A DNA stretch of 64,000 bases from Nocardioides mesophilus (GCF_014395785.1 NZ_CP060713.1:710501-774500), one strand, 5' to 3'; counted from the stretch's first letter, positions 52,817 through 62,734 are shown. A program made the numbers and translations. The notes: generated from the sequence alone by a model not told the origin.

Positions 52817-54478
52817 ATGACGGACGTAGCCAACCAGGGCTCCAACGGCGACGACCAGCGGCCGGTGCTCACCACCCGCCAGGGCCACCCGGTCCACGAC
52901 AACCAGAACCAGCGGACGGTGGGCGCCCGCGGCCCCGCGACGCTGGAGAACTACCAGTTCCTGGAGAAGATCAGCCACTTCGACCGCGAGCGCGTCCCCG
53001 AGCGGGTCGTCCACGCCCGCGGTGCGCTGTCCTACGGCACGTTCACCGCCACCGGCAAGGTCGGCGACCAGCCCGCGTCGACGTACACCCGCGCCAAGCT
53101 CTTCCAGGAGGCCGGGAAGGAGACCGAGGTCGCCGTCCGGTTCTCGACGGTGGCCGGCGGCCGCGACTCCTCGGAGGCCGCCCGCGACCCGCGCGGCTTC
53201 GCGGTGAAGTTCTACACCGAGGACGGCAACTGGGACCTCGTCGGGAACAACCTCGGCGTCTTCTTCATCCGCGACGCGATCAAGTTCCCCGACCTGATCC
53301 ACTCCCAGAAGCCGGACCCGGTCACCTTCGAGCGGCAGGTCGCCAACCGGGTCTTCGACTTCATCTCGCAGACCCCCGAGGCGATGCACATGGTCACGCT
53401 GCTGTTCAGCCCGCGCGGGCTGCCGGCGAGCTACCGGACCCAGCAGGGCTTCGGCGTGAACACCTACAAGTGGGTCAACGAGGCCGGCGAGACCCAGCTG
53501 GTGAAGTACCACTGGCTGCCGAAGCAGGGCGTGAAGAGCTGGACGGCGGAGGACGCCGCCAACGTCCAGGCCAACGAGCTCGGTGCGCACACCAAGGACC
53601 TCTACGACGCCATCGACGCCGGCGACTTCCCCGAGTGGGACCTGCACGTGCAGCTGATGGACGACCGTGAGCACCCCGAGCTGGACTTCGACCCGCTCGA
53701 CGACACCAAGGTGTGGCCCGAGGAGCAGTTCCCGCTACACCACGTCGGCACCATGCAGCTCAACCGGGCGCCGCAGAACATCTTCGACGAGAACGAGCAG
53801 ATCGCCTTCGGCACCGGCGTGCTCGTCGACGGCCTGGACTTCTCCGACGACAAGATGCTGGTCGGACGGACCTTCAGCTACAGCGACACCCAGCGCTACC
53901 GGGTCGGCGCGAACTACCTGCAGCTGCCGGTGAACCAGGCCAAGAACGCCCAGGTGCGAACCAACCAGCGCGACGGCCAGATGTCGTACGGCGTCGACCC
54001 GGCCGGCGAGAACCCGCACGTCAACTACGAGCCGTCGACCCTCGGCGGGCTCCAGGAGGCCCCGGCTCCCCGCCACGACGAGCAGGGTCCGGAGATCACC
54101 GGCCGGCTGACCCGGCAGCGGATCCCGCTCACCAACGACTACCAGCAGGCAGGCGAGCGCTACCTGCTCTCCGAGCAGTGGGAGAAGGACGACCTGGTCG
54201 CCAACCTGGTCGGGGCGCTCGGGCAGTGCGACCGCCCGATCCAGGAGCGCATGGTCTGGCACCTGCTGATGTGCGAGGACGAGCTCGGCCTCCGCGTCGG
54301 CGAGAAGCTGGACCTCTCCCCCGACGACGTGCGCCACCTCGAGCCGTTGCCGAGCCAGACCCTCACCGAGGACGAGCTGCAGCGCCGCTCCAACCTCGGC
54401 AAGAACGGGCCGCGCGACGTCTCCGGCAAGACGATGACGCACTGCGTCCCGAACGAGCACGTCAGCGTCAGCCGCTGA
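52817..54478 (+). CDS. katA: Monofunctional haem catalase
   Basis: A 553-residue catalase from ATG 52817 with GAAAGGA upstream. Distal His66 is in [14 protein letters not shown]; the distal Asn is in [18 protein letters not shown]; the proximal Tyr is in [18 protein letters not shown]. Variations from the usual HAKGSGAFG and NNTPVFF blocks suggest a less common catalase clade, and about 70 C-terminal residues extend past the core. It decomposes hydrogen peroxide in the cytosol. It sits on the opposite strand inside a conserved minus-strand division/translation block. A perfect hairpin follows. Confidence 0.93.
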   Translation: MTDVANQGSNGDDQRPVLTTRQGHPVHDNQNQRTVGARGPATLENYQFLEKISHFDRERVPERVVHARGALSYGTFTATGKVGDQPASTYTRAKLFQEAGKETEVAVRFSTVAGGRDSSEAARDPRGFAVKFYTEDGNWDLVGNNLGVFFIRDAIKFPDLIHSQKPDPVTFERQVANRVFDFISQTPEAMHMVTLLFSPRGLPASYRTQQGFGVNTYKWVNEAGETQLVKYHWLPKQGVKSWTAEDAANVQANELGAHTKDLYDAIDAGDFPEWDLHVQLMDDREHPELDFDPLDDTKVWPEEQFPLHHVGTMQLNRAPQNIFDENEQIAFGTGVLVDGLDFSDDKMLVGRTFSYSDTQRYRVGANYLQLPVNQAKNAQVRTNQRDGQMSYGVDPAGENPHVNYEPSTLGGLQEAPAPRHDEQGPEITGRLTRQRIPLTNDYQQAGERYLLSEQWEKDDLVANLVGALGQCDRPIQERMVWHLLMCEDELGLRVGEKLDLSPDDVRHLEPLPSQTLTEDELQRRSNLGKNGPRDVSGKTMTHCVPNEHVSVSR

Positions 54479-54522
54479 GCCCGGGGGCGGCCGGTCCACC
54501 CGTCCGGCCGCCGCCACCAGCA

Positions 54523-54561
54523 ACGAGCGCGCCCCCCTTGTGCATCGGGGGGCGCGCTCGT
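54523..54561. terminator. Bidirectional hairpin terminator
   Basis: Perfect 15-bp arms (54523-54537 with 54547-54561) and a 9-base loop, including six consecutive C/G pairs, between the convergent catalase and M23 peptidase genes. Confidence 0.85.
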
Positions 54562-54590
54562 CCGCGCTCAGGCGGGGCGGGTGGACCGGG

Positions 54591-55886
54591 TCAGATCCAG
54601 TTGGCCGGGTCCACCGGCGAGCCGTTCTGAAGCACCGTCCAGTGCAGGTGGCACCCGGTCGACCAGCCGGTGGTGCCGACGTAGCCGATGACCTGGCCGC
54701 GACGCACGTGGTCGCCGACCGAGACCGCGTAGCTGCTCAGGTGGTTCGAGATCGTCGCGATGCTGACGCCACGGTGGATCCCGTGGTCGATGACGACCCG
54801 GTTGCCGTACGCGGTCTGGAAGTACTTCTCGATCACCACGCCGGAAGCGGCGGCCTCGATCGGGGTGCCGCAGGCGGCGCCGAAGTCGATGCCGTCGTGC
54901 AGCGAGCGGTAGCCGTAGATCGGGTGGGTCCGCCAGCCGAACGGCGACGTGACCGGCCCGGGCACCGGGCGCAGCAGCTCGCCGCTGCCGCCGTACACCG
55001 GCACGTTGGCGCCGCTCGCGTCAGCCGCAGCGGCGGCGGCGGCCGCCCGGCGGCGGGCCTCCTCGGCCCGCTGACGCAGGATCGCCGCGATCCGGTCGCG
55101 CTCGAACTCCAGGCTTTGCAGCGTCGCGAGGTCCGCCTGGCGGGCCTTCTCGGCCTCCACCCGGGCGTCCTTGCGGAGCGAGACCAGGCTGCGGACCTGC
55201 GTCTCGGCGTCCTCGGCGGCCTGCTCGAGGCGCTGCTTGCGCTCGAGGTTGCGGGCCGCGGCGCGCCGCTGGACCGCGACCTCGGCCTTGGCCTCCTCGA
55301 CCTGCTGCTCCTGGACGGTGAGGAGGACCTTGGAAGCCTCGAGGCGCGAGAGCGTCACGGCCTCCTTGTCGATGACGTTGCGCACCGAGTTCAGCTGACC
55401 GGTCAGCGCGGAGGGGTCCTGGCTGGTGAGGACCATCGAGAGGCCCATCAACGACGGGTCGCCGCTCTGGTAGTTCTGCACCACGATCTGGCCGAGCTCG
55501 TGCTCCTGCTCGGCGATCTTGGCGTGCCCCTGCTCGAGGTCGGCGCGGGCCCGGGCCAGCTTGGCGATCGCCGCCTCGAGCTTGGCCTGCATCTGCCGGT
55601 CGAGCGCCTCGGCGGCCGCGAGCTCACCGCGGGTCCGCGCCAGCTTGGCCTGCGCCTGCCCGAGCTGGGCCTCGGCAGCCTGAAGCGCCGCCGTGGCGGC
55701 GCGCAGCTGGCCGCTGGACTCCTCGAGGTCGTCATGCGCACCCGAGAGGTTGCGCTCGACCTTCGCCTTCTTGTGCCTGAGGTCGTCGGCCGACGCCAGC
55801 GGGACCGCAGCGAGGCCGAGCACCATGCTGCCGGCCGCTACGGCGGCCATCACGCGGCGACGGGTAGTGCAGGGGAAGATGCCCAC
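54591..55886 (-). CDS. Coiled-coil M23 (LytM) peptidoglycan hydrolase, FtsEX partner type
   Basis: A 431-residue exported protein: signal RRVMAAVAAGSMVLGLAAVP, long coiled coil (about 35-285, Gln/Ala/Leu/Lys-rich), Ala linker, and a C-terminal M23 domain (PVTSPFGWRTHPIYGYRSLH, DGIDFGAACGTPI, ending with GCHLHWTVLQNGSPV). Zn ligands His and Asp (first motif) and His of HLH are kept, so it should be active, unlike some EnvC proteins. Coiled-coil hydrolases encoded after ftsX are controlled by FtsEX in other bacteria. Located directly downstream of ftsX. Confidence 0.93.
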   Translation of the reverse strand: MGIFPCTTRRRVMAAVAAGSMVLGLAAVPLASADDLRHKKAKVERNLSGAHDDLEESSGQLRAATAALQAAEAQLGQAQAKLARTRGELAAAEALDRQMQAKLEAAIAKLARARADLEQGHAKIAEQEHELGQIVVQNYQSGDPSLMGLSMVLTSQDPSALTGQLNSVRNVIDKEAVTLSRLEASKVLLTVQEQQVEEAKAEVAVQRRAAARNLERKQRLEQAAEDAETQVRSLVSLRKDARVEAEKARQADLATLQSLEFERDRIAAILRQRAEEARRRAAAAAAAADASGANVPVYGGSGELLRPVPGPVTSPFGWRTHPIYGYRSLHDGIDFGAACGTPIEAAASGVVIEKYFQTAYGNRVVIDHGIHRGVSIATISNHLSSYAVSVGDHVRRGQVIGYVGTTGWSTGCHLHWTVLQNGSPVDPANWI

Positions 55887-55943
55887 CGGTCTGCCTTAGC
55901 TGTTGTCTTGCTCGAGAACCACGACGACGGTAACCGAATCCGA

Positions 55944-56864
55944 TCAGACTTTTAGGTATTTCCGGGTCATAATCAGCGTCGGCACCAAAGTCAGGGCCAG
56001 GCCGATGAGGGCGATCCAGCCGACCGCGGCGAAGCCGTCGGCCCAGTCCACCCAGGCGACGATGTTCGAGGTCGGTCTCAGCGTGTTGTAGATGACCGCC
56101 CACATGAACAGCAGGAGCGCCCCGGCGGCGAGCCCCACCCCGACCAGCGCGGCCACCAGCGACTCCATCAGGAACGGCAGCTGGATGTAGAGGCTCGACG
56201 CGCCGACCAGCCGCATGATGCCGATCTCGCGGCGACGGGCGAAGGCGGCCAGCCGGATCGTGTTCCCGACCTGCAGCACCGCGGCGATCACCAGGAAGAT
56301 CGCGATCCCGATCGCCCCCCACTTCATGACGTTCATCCAGAAGTAGATCGGCTTGAGCACCTCACGCAGGTCCCGGACGCTGTTCACGCCGGGCAGGCCC
56401 TGCACGGCGCTCTTGATGCCCATGAACTTCTCCGGGTCCTTGAGCTGGATCCAGTAGGACTCCTGCATGTCCGAGGGCCGGATCGACTCGTAGACGCGCT
56501 GCTCGGTCTCGTCGTTGGAGACGTAGGCCTCGCGCCACTTGTCGTAGGCCTGCTGCTTGGTCTCCAGCCGCCACGAGGCGACCTCGCCGTTGCTGTCCAG
56601 CACGTCCTCGATGGACTGTTTCTGGGCGTCGGTGACCTCGCCGTTGACGCAGTTGGCGGTCGTGGAGTTCTGGTTGCACAGGAAGACGGTGATCTGGAGC
56701 TTGCTGCCCCAGTAGTTCTCGGCCTTCTGCGCCTGCGCGTTGAGCAGCAGGCCCATCCCGACCAGGGTGAGAGAGACGAAGATCGTCACGATGACCGCGA
56801 TCGACATCGAGACGTTCCGCTTCAGCCCGTTTCCGAGCTCGGAGAACACGTAGGTCAGCTGCAT
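55944..56864 (-). CDS. ftsX: Cell division protein FtsX
   Basis: A 306-residue permease-like protein: TM1 at about 22-42 (SMSIAVIVTIFVSLTLVGMG), a large extracytoplasmic loop (about 45-165, with the Cys pair FLCNQNSTTANC), and three C-terminal TM segments including MKWGAIGIAIFLVIAAVLQV and MRLVGASSLYIQLPFLMESL. With FtsE it forms a complex regulating septal or lateral wall hydrolases, probably the M23 protein encoded downstream. It begins 22 bases after ftsE. Confidence 0.95.
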   Translation of the reverse strand: MQLTYVFSELGNGLKRNVSMSIAVIVTIFVSLTLVGMGLLLNAQAQKAENYWGSKLQITVFLCNQNSTTANCVNGEVTDAQKQSIEDVLDSNGEVASWRLETKQQAYDKWREAYVSNDETEQRVYESIRPSDMQESYWIQLKDPEKFMGIKSAVQGLPGVNSVRDLREVLKPIYFWMNVMKWGAIGIAIFLVIAAVLQVGNTIRLAAFARRREIGIMRLVGASSLYIQLPFLMESLVAALVGVGLAAGALLLFMWAVIYNTLRPTSNIVAWVDWADGFAAVGWIALIGLALTLVPTLIMTRKYLKV

Positions 56865-56886
56865 GAGGAGGTTCCTGAGGGGTCGA

Positions 56887-57576
56887 CTAGTGCTGGTAGC
56901 CGTAGACGCCGCGCGACTGGTCCCGCACGACCTGGCCGTTGGACAGTTCGATCACTCGTTTGCGCATCTGGTCGACGATCCCCGCGTCGTGGGTCGCCAT
57001 CATCACGGTGGTGCCGGTCCGGTTGATCCGGTCCAGCAGCTTCATGATCCCGACCGAGGTGTTCGGGTCGAGGTTTCCGGTCGGCTCGTCGGCGATCAGG
57101 ATCATCGGCCGGTTCACGAACGCCCGGGCGATCGCCACGCGCTGCTGCTCGCCGCCGGAGAGCTCGTCGGGCATCCGGCCGCCCTTGCCCTCCAGGCCGA
57201 CCAGCTCGAGCGTCTCGGGCACCACCTTGTTGATGTGCGAGCGCGGCCGGCCGATCACCTGCAGCGCGAACGCGACGTTCTCGGTCACGGTCTTGTTCGG
57301 CAGCAGCCGGAAGTCCTGGAAGACGGTGCCGATCTGACGGCGCAGCGCGGGCACTTTCCAGGAGGCGAGCCGGTTGATCTCCTTGCCGGCGACGTAGACC
57401 TTGCCCTGCGTGGGCCGGGCCTCGCGGAGGACCAGCCGCAGGAAGGTCGACTTGCCGGAGCCGGACGCGCCGACCAGGAAGACGAACTCGCCCTTCTCCA
57501 GCTCCACGGTGACGTCGTCGAGCGCCGCGCGGCTCTGGCCGGGGTACGTCTTGGTGACATTCTCGAAGCGGATCAC
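56887..57576 (-). CDS. ftsE: Cell division ATP-binding protein FtsE
   Basis: A 229-residue ABC ATPase. Walker [10 protein letters not shown], signature [14 protein letters not shown] and Walker [15 protein letters not shown] are intact; the H-loop is [28 protein letters not shown] at the start is typical. It drives conformational changes in FtsX. In many actinobacteria prfB lies directly upstream; here an oppositely oriented exported-protein gene lies between. Confidence 0.96.
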   Translation of the reverse strand: MIRFENVTKTYPGQSRAALDDVTVELEKGEFVFLVGASGSGKSTFLRLVLREARPTQGKVYVAGKEINRLASWKVPALRRQIGTVFQDFRLLPNKTVTENVAFALQVIGRPRSHINKVVPETLELVGLEGKGGRMPDELSGGEQQRVAIARAFVNRPMILIADEPTGNLDPNTSVGIMKLLDRINRTGTTVMMATHDAGIVDQMRKRVIELSNGQVVRDQSRGVYGYQH

Positions 57577-57719
57577 AGGGGCAGCTTCCGGCCGGGCTCG
57601 GGGACACAGGGGAAGCGCCGCGGCTCACCACGGCTTCCGGCCAGTCTTGGAGTCTAGGCGACGACCCCGAGAGTCCCGGACACGCCCCACTGCTCGGTGT
57701 GCCGTCATAATCGGCACCC

Positions 57720-58454
57720 ATGGGAGCACCGAGCACAGACCCTGCTCCGGGTCGCGGGCGTCGGGCCCGGCCCGGGCGAGCGGGTCGCCGTACGCCGGCG
57801 GTCCTCGTCGCGCTGGGCCTGCTGGGACTGGCGGCCACCACGCTGGTGGTCATCGCCGGCATCTCCGGCACCGGCGGCGACCGGGGCGCCGGCGACCCGG
57901 CCGGCGGTCCCGCGGTCGGCGCCTCCTCCTCCCCCTCGGCGTCGCTGGCCGGTCTGGACCTGAGCAACCTGCCGCTGGCCCGCGCCCCGTTCTGCGACCG
58001 CATCGACGACGACGCGGTCCCGGAGGTCCTGGCGGCGCCGGTCGAGGACCGCGACGAGTGGGCGGTCGGCGATCGGGCGCGGCTCGAGCCCGGGCTGCGC
58101 GACGTGGCCCACGAGTACGGCTGCCGCTTCTCCGCCGGGGACGTCGTCGCCGACGCCTGGGTGTTCGCGGGCCCGGTGAGCAGCTCCGAGGCACGCAGGC
58201 TGGTCCGCTCCGCCGCGACCGACGAGGGCTGTACGCCGGCGGAGGCCGCGCCGATCTTCGGCCGGCCGGGGAGCACCACGGTGTGCAAGGAGTCGGGGAC
58301 CATCGAGGTGACCGCCCGCGGCCTGTTCGACGACGCCTGGTTCACCTGCCGGCTGACCACGCCGCGGGCGACCGGCGGGCCCGCTGCCGGCGTGGCGGAG
58401 CGGGCCGAGCGCTGGTGCGTGCACGTGGTGACGACGGTCGGGGCCCGCCCCTGA
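57720..58454 (+). CDS. Exported or membrane-anchored protein of unknown function
   Basis: A 244-residue protein with an Arg/Gly/Pro-rich N-region and one hydrophobic helix (PAVLVALGLLGLAATTLVVI), then a Gly/Ala/Ser linker and a compact C-terminal domain with five Cys (ARAPFCDRID, EYGCRF, DEGCTP, TTVCKE, FTCRLT) plus RWCVHVV. The Cys spacing suggests disulfides and export; the layout recalls DUF3558-like actinobacterial proteins, without a secure match. It separates prfB and ftsE, converging with prfB. Confidence 0.75.
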   Translation: MGAPSTDPAPGRGRRARPGRAGRRTPAVLVALGLLGLAATTLVVIAGISGTGGDRGAGDPAGGPAVGASSSPSASLAGLDLSNLPLARAPFCDRIDDDAVPEVLAAPVEDRDEWAVGDRARLEPGLRDVAHEYGCRFSAGDVVADAWVFAGPVSSSEARRLVRSAATDEGCTPAEAAPIFGRPGSTTVCKESGTIEVTARGLFDDAWFTCRLTTPRATGGPAAGVAERAERWCVHVVTTVGARP

Positions 58455-58472
58455 GCGGGCTGCCCCGCCGGG

Positions 58473-59591
58473 TCAGTTCTGCTCGGCCTTGTCCGCGCCG
58501 CGGCGCCAGCGGATGCCGGCCTCGAGGAACGGGTCGATGTCGCCGTCGAAGACCGCCTGCGGGTTGCCGGTCTCGAACTCGGTGCGCAGGTCCTTGACCA
58601 GCTGGTAGGGGTGCAGCACGTAGTTGCGCATCTGGTCACCCCACGAGCCTTGGACGTCGCCCCGCAGCTCGTCGAGGTGGGCGCGCTCCTCGGCCTTCTT
58701 CAGGGCCAGGATCTTGGCCTTGAGGATCACCATCGCGCTGGCCTTGTTCTGCAGCTGGCTCTTCTCGTTCTGACAGGAGACCACGGTGCCGGTGGGGATG
58801 TGGGTCAGCCGCACCGCGGAGTCGGTGGTGTTCACCGACTGGCCGCCGGGTCCCGAGGAGCGGTAGACGTCGACCCGGATGTCCTCGTCGGGGATGTCGA
58901 TCTCGTCGGTCTGCTCGAGCACCGGGACCACCTCGACGGCGGCGAACGAGGTCTGCCGGCGGCCCTGGTTGTCGAACGGGCTGATCCGCACCAGCCGGTG
59001 CGTGCCGGCCTCGACCGAGAGGGTGCCGTAGGCGTAGGGGGCGTGCACCGCGAAGGTCGCGGACTTCAGCCCGGCCTCCTCGGCGTAGGAGGTGTCGTAG
59101 ACCTCGACGGGGTAGTTCTTGCGCTCCGCCCAGCGGGTGTACATCCGCATCAGCATCTCGGCGAAGTCGGCGGCGTCGACGCCTCCGGCACCGGAGCGGA
59201 TCGTGATCAGCGCCTCCCGGGAGTCGTACTCCCCGGAGAGCAGCGTGCGCACCTCGAGCGCCTCCACGGCCCGGTGGATCTTGGCGAGCTCGCGCTCGGA
59301 GTCCGCCATCGAGTCCGCGTCGCCCTCCTCCTGGGCCATCTCGATCATCAGGCTGAGGTCGTCGAGACGGGTCTGGAGCTCGGTGAACCGGTCCAGGTCG
59401 CTCTGCAGCACCGAGAGCCGGCCGGTGACGCGCTGGGCGTTGGCCTGGTCGTCCCACAGGTCAGGAGCGGCGACCTGCTCGGCGAGGTCGGCGATCTCGG
59501 TGCGGATCGCGCCGAGGTCCAGCACCTGCTCGATGGTGTGCATCGTCGCCTGGAGCTGCTTGATCTGGGTCTCGAAATCGGGTCCTGCCAC
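58473..59591 (-). CDS. prfB: Peptide chain release factor 2
   Basis: A 372-residue class I release factor from GTG 59591 ([14 protein letters not shown]). The peptidyl-hydrolysis motif is [17 protein letters not shown], and the stop-codon-reading tripeptide SPF appears in [14 protein letters not shown], so it should read UGA/UAA. There is no in-frame UGA or shift site in the 5' part, so the autoregulatory frameshift of enterobacterial prfB is absent. It heads the prfB-ftsE-ftsX-peptidase-smpB region. Confidence 0.97.
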   Translation of the reverse strand: MAGPDFETQIKQLQATMHTIEQVLDLGAIRTEIADLAEQVAAPDLWDDQANAQRVTGRLSVLQSDLDRFTELQTRLDDLSLMIEMAQEEGDADSMADSERELAKIHRAVEALEVRTLLSGEYDSREALITIRSGAGGVDAADFAEMLMRMYTRWAERKNYPVEVYDTSYAEEAGLKSATFAVHAPYAYGTLSVEAGTHRLVRISPFDNQGRRQTSFAAVEVVPVLEQTDEIDIPDEDIRVDVYRSSGPGGQSVNTTDSAVRLTHIPTGTVVSCQNEKSQLQNKASAMVILKAKILALKKAEERAHLDELRGDVQGSWGDQMRNYVLHPYQLVKDLRTEFETGNPQAVFDGDIDPFLEAGIRWRRGADKAEQN

Positions 59592-59708
59592 GACAGGGAG
59601 CCTACGCGGCCCGGCCCGGCGCCGCATTGTCGAGGTCGGCGCATCGGTCGGGCTCCGGCGGGGTAACACCCGGAAGTGGGCGATTGCGCCCGGGGAGAAG
59701 GAGAATCG

Positions 59709-59724
59709 ATGCCTGAGCAGGCAT
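59709..59724. promoter_or_regulatory. Palindrome between prfB and the DUF6328-like gene
   Basis: ATGCCTG-AG-CAGGCAT, perfect 7-bp arms, 62 bases before the downstream ATG at 59786 and 118 bases from the prfB start. Possible operator; nothing else supports it. Confidence 0.3.
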
Positions 59725-59785
59725 GGGACACGCGGCGGCACTCGCGGCGTCCGGCCGGGACGGTCGACCGATGAGCGGAGCACTC

Positions 59786-60274
59786 ATGGACAGCGCGGCC
59801 CGGGACAACGACAGCGGTCACGAGGACGAGGACAAGACCGAGCGCCTCGCCCGCAACTTCAACGAGCTGCTGCAGGAGCTGCGGGTCACCCAGACCGGCA
59901 TCCAGATCCTGACCGGCTTCCTGCTCACCGTGCCGTTCACCCAGCGGTTCCCGGACCTCGACGCGGAGCAGAAGTACGGCTACCTGACGGTCCTCTGCGG
60001 CGCGGTGCTCGCGACCGGCTTCATCATCGCCCCCGTGGCGCTGCACCGCACCCTGTTCCGGCAGGGCGAGAAGGAGTGGCTGGTCCACGCCGCCAACTGG
60101 TGCGCGCGCGCCGGGCTGTTCGTGCTCGCGCTGACCATGGCGGGGGTCGTGTGGCTGGTCTTCGACGTGGTGATCTCCCGGGCCGCCGCCGTCGTGGCCG
60201 GCGGCCTCGCGCTGGCGTTCTTCGCGGCGCTGTGGTGGGTGCTGCCGCTGGTCAAACGGGCCGACGCCGACTGA
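59786..60274 (+). CDS. DUF6328-like membrane protein
   Basis: About 162 residues from ATG 59786, chosen for GGAG five bases upstream (ATG 59771 is in frame). After an acidic N-terminus (NDSGHEDEDKTERLARNFNE) come LLQELRVTQTGIQILTGFLL and PFTQRFPDLDAEQKYGYLTV, then three more hydrophobic segments. The LRVxQxGxQxLxxFLL pattern matches DUF6328, small four-helix membrane proteins of actinobacteria. Function unknown. Confidence 0.8.
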   Translation: MDSAARDNDSGHEDEDKTERLARNFNELLQELRVTQTGIQILTGFLLTVPFTQRFPDLDAEQKYGYLTVLCGAVLATGFIIAPVALHRTLFRQGEKEWLVHAANWCARAGLFVLALTMAGVVWLVFDVVISRAAAVVAGGLALAFFAALWWVLPLVKRADAD

Positions 60275-60309
60275 CGGCGCCGGCCCGCCGACCCGAGGGG
60301 ATCACTGCG

Positions 60310-61291
60310 CTACGCACTGGTGGCGCTGACCCTGCTGTCCTCACCGACCTGCTCGGCCAGCAGCACCGGCCACGGAGTCGGCTCGATGCCGAACCGCTGC
60401 CGGGCGGCGCTGTCGTCGACCACGAACGGCCGCTCGAACTGGTAGCCGGTGTCGAGCAACGGCCGCATCGCGGGCACGACCAGCCCGAGCAGCCGCAGCA
60501 GCGTGCGCCCGACCGGCGCGACCTTGGGCAGCGGCCGGCCGGCGGCCTCGGCCAGGTCGGCGGCGACCTGCCGCTGGCTGCGCGGGGCGTTGGTGGGCAC
60601 GATCCAGGTGCGACCCAGCGCCTCCGGGTCGGCCGCGGCAGCGATCAGGGTCCGGGCGGTCCTCGGTGCCGGTCCAGCTGTGCGGCTGCTCGGCGTTGCC
60701 GATCGGACGCACCGTCCGGCCCGCGGACACCGCCTTCGCGATCAGGGCGACGTGGGAGTGGGCACCGCGGCCGATGTAGTCGCTGGCACGGACCTCGACG
60801 GCGCGGATCCGGCCGGCGCGGTGCAGCGTGAGGGCGTCGGCCCACATCCGGGCGCGGATCCGGCCGTTGGGGTACGCCGCCGCGTCCGGCAGACCCTCGT
60901 GCAGCGGGCCGTCCACGACGCCGTACGGGTAGAGGTTGCCGACGACCGCCAGCACCGCACCGGTGCGCTCGGCGGCGGCGAGGAGGCCGGCGGCCAGGGG
61001 CGGCCAGAACTCCTGCCAGCGGTGGTAGTCGCGCGGGTTGGCGGCGTTGTAGATCACGGCGGCTCCCCCGGCTGCCGCGGTGAGGGCGTCGGGGTCGGAG
61101 GCGTCGACGGCGACGGCCTCCACCCGGGTGTCGGCGGCGTCGATCCCCGCGGGTCGGTGGCCGGAGCGGCTGAGCACCCGGACCTGGTGCCCGGAATCGG
61201 CGAGCAGGCGGGCGAGGGCCGAGCCGACCGGGCCGGCGCCGACGACGACGTGCAGCTGGGACTGGGACGGGGTAGCGGTGGGGTTCTGCAT
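60310..61291 (-). pseudogene. NAD(P)-dependent epimerase/dehydratase, frameshifted near 60657
   Basis: ATG 61291 opens a Rossmann-fold protein (LHVVVGAGPVGSALARLLAD) with VIYNAANPRDYHRWQEFWPP, NLYPYGVVDGPL and VEVRASDYIGRGAHSHVALI. After PHSWTGTED the frame breaks; the rest (PTNAPRSQRQVAADLAEAAG, ending at 60310) follows in another frame. Removing one base, or adding two, around 60654-60662 gives a continuous protein of about 325 residues. The Ser-Thr-Tyr/Lys catalysis of classic SDRs is not obvious, so the type is an atypical NmrA/epimerase. It is divergent from the TetR gene, sharing its operators. Confidence 0.82.
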
Positions 61292-61322
61292 GACGGGTCT
61301 CCTGTGACTGATGATCGCGGAC

Positions 61323-61386
61323 GAGAGCGGTGCTCTCAAAGTCAGGATGACGGCCAGGCGCTCCTCATGTCAAGAGCACTGCTCTC
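61323..61386. promoter_or_regulatory. Two TetR-type operators in a divergent region
   Basis: GAGAGC-GGT-GCTCTC (61323-61337) is a perfect palindrome; AGAGC-ACT-GCTCT (61373-61385) repeats it, centre to centre 49 bp. A further half-site GCTCTC follows near 61400. They cover the start region of both the epimerase gene (61291, minus) and the tetR gene (61427, plus), so binding could repress both. Confidence 0.75.
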
Positions 61387-61426
61387 GTTTGTGACGGCCG
61401 CTCTCTGATGTGGTCTACTGAGGCCC

Positions 61427-62137
61427 ATGAGCGAGCCCTCGCAGACCCCAGCCGGCGCCGTCCGGGTGCAGGCCCGGCAGGAGATGAAGCGGGCGATCCT
61501 CGCCGCCGGCCGGCAGCGGCTGGCCAGCGACGGTCCCGAGCGGCTGAGCCTGCGCGCGGTCGCCCGTGACGTCGGGATGGTCTCCTCGGCGGTCTACCGC
61601 TACGTGCCGAGCCGCGACGCCCTGCTCACCGAGCTGATCATCGAGTCCTACGACGCCCTCGGCGAGGCCGCGGAGCAGGCTGAGGCGTCGTGCCCGCGCG
61701 AGGACCTGGGCGGCCGGTGGCAGGCGATCGGACGCGGCGCCCGAACCTGGGCGATCGCGCACCCGCACGAGTGGGCGCTGGTCTTCGGCTCCCAGATCCC
61801 CGGGTACGCCGCGCCGCCGGACACCGTCCGGGCCGCGAGCCGGATCCCGGTGCTGCTGGTCGCGCTGCTGCGCGACTGCGCGGCCGCCGGCGTACCCCTC
61901 CCGGACGCGGCGCTCCCCCGCGACGTCGAGGCCGCGATGGCGCCGGTGCAGGAGTTCTTCGAGGGCGCGGTGCCCGCCGAGACGGCGCTGCGCGGGCTGA
62001 TGGCCTGGACCTACCTCGTGGGCTCGGTCTCGTTCCAGGTGTTCGGCCAACGGACCAACGTCATCAGCCCGGACGGCGCGGCCGCGTTCTTCGACGCCGA
62101 GCTGGAGCGGATCGCGGCGTTCGTGGGCTTCGCCTGA
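61427..62137 (+). CDS. TetR/AcrR-family regulator
   Basis: A 236-residue protein; the helix-turn-helix is ARQEMKRAILAAGRQRLASD, then LSLRAVARDVGMVSSAVYRY and VPSRDALLTELIIE. The C-terminal TetR_C-like domain contains AIAHPHEWALVFGSQIPGYA, common in a subset with WHG domains. Palindromes AGAGCNNNGCTCT upstream are its likely sites, shared with the divergent epimerase gene. Confidence 0.92.
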   Translation: MSEPSQTPAGAVRVQARQEMKRAILAAGRQRLASDGPERLSLRAVARDVGMVSSAVYRYVPSRDALLTELIIESYDALGEAAEQAEASCPREDLGGRWQAIGRGARTWAIAHPHEWALVFGSQIPGYAAPPDTVRAASRIPVLLVALLRDCAAAGVPLPDAALPRDVEAAMAPVQEFFEGAVPAETALRGLMAWTYLVGSVSFQVFGQRTNVISPDGAAAFFDAELERIAAFVGFA

Positions 62138-62279
62138 GTCTCGCCGCGGCGAGGACGGCGACGGCGGCCCCAGTTTCATGGCCGCCTCGGATGGCCCAGG
62201 TGAGTCATTGCCCGACGGCGGCGGGCAGGACCAGCCTCGGAAGGTCCGTTCCGTGTCCACCAAGAGAAGGAGGCGGCCC

Positions 62280-62726
62280 ATGAGGTCGTCGTACCGAACC
62301 GCCGTTCGAGCAGCCGGGGTCGCCGGCACCGCTGCCGTCATGCTGGTCGCCGGCTCGGCCGGCGCACTGGCCCACGAGTGCTACGTCGCGTCCCGCTCCG
62401 ACCAGGGGAACGCCATGGCGGGGACGCACTCCGCGGCGTGGCAGACCGTCAGCCTGGAGTTCATCGTCACCAACATCCTCGGCCAGACCGACCCGGCCGT
62501 GGTCAGCTGCACGCTCTCCGAGGCCGCTGCCGCGGGCATCCCCTCGTCCTTCGTCTTCGGCGACAAGCAGGCCACCGGCCAGGACCACGTGATCGCCGAG
62601 AACAACCCCAACATGGAGGCCAAGGGGCTCTCCTCGAACGGCACCGGCATCGACCACGCGGCTGACGTGTACGGCGGCCAGATCGTCGGCATCATCATCG
62701 GCTGCGGAGGCACGCCGCCCGGCTGA
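62280..62726 (+). CDS. Small secreted protein of unknown function
   Basis: A 148-residue protein from ATG 62280 with an excellent site AAGGAGG. The signal peptide is AAGVAGTAAVMLVAGSAGAL with cleavage likely before AHECYVASRSDQGNAMAGTH. The mature part contains VSLEFIVTNILGQTDPAVV and ends GIIIGCGGTPPG; the two or three Cys may pair. It resembles other actinobacterial secreted proteins that begin the mature chain with AHEC, but no function is known. Confidence 0.7.
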   Translation: MRSSYRTAVRAAGVAGTAAVMLVAGSAGALAHECYVASRSDQGNAMAGTHSAAWQTVSLEFIVTNILGQTDPAVVSCTLSEAAAAGIPSSFVFGDKQATGQDHVIAENNPNMEAKGLSSNGTGIDHAADVYGGQIVGIIIGCGGTPPG

Positions 62727-62734
62727 TCGGCCGG

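Noticed and set aside
58473-59591. Programmed frameshift in prfB
   Set aside because: The gene is continuous from GTG 59591 with no internal UGA near the 5' end.
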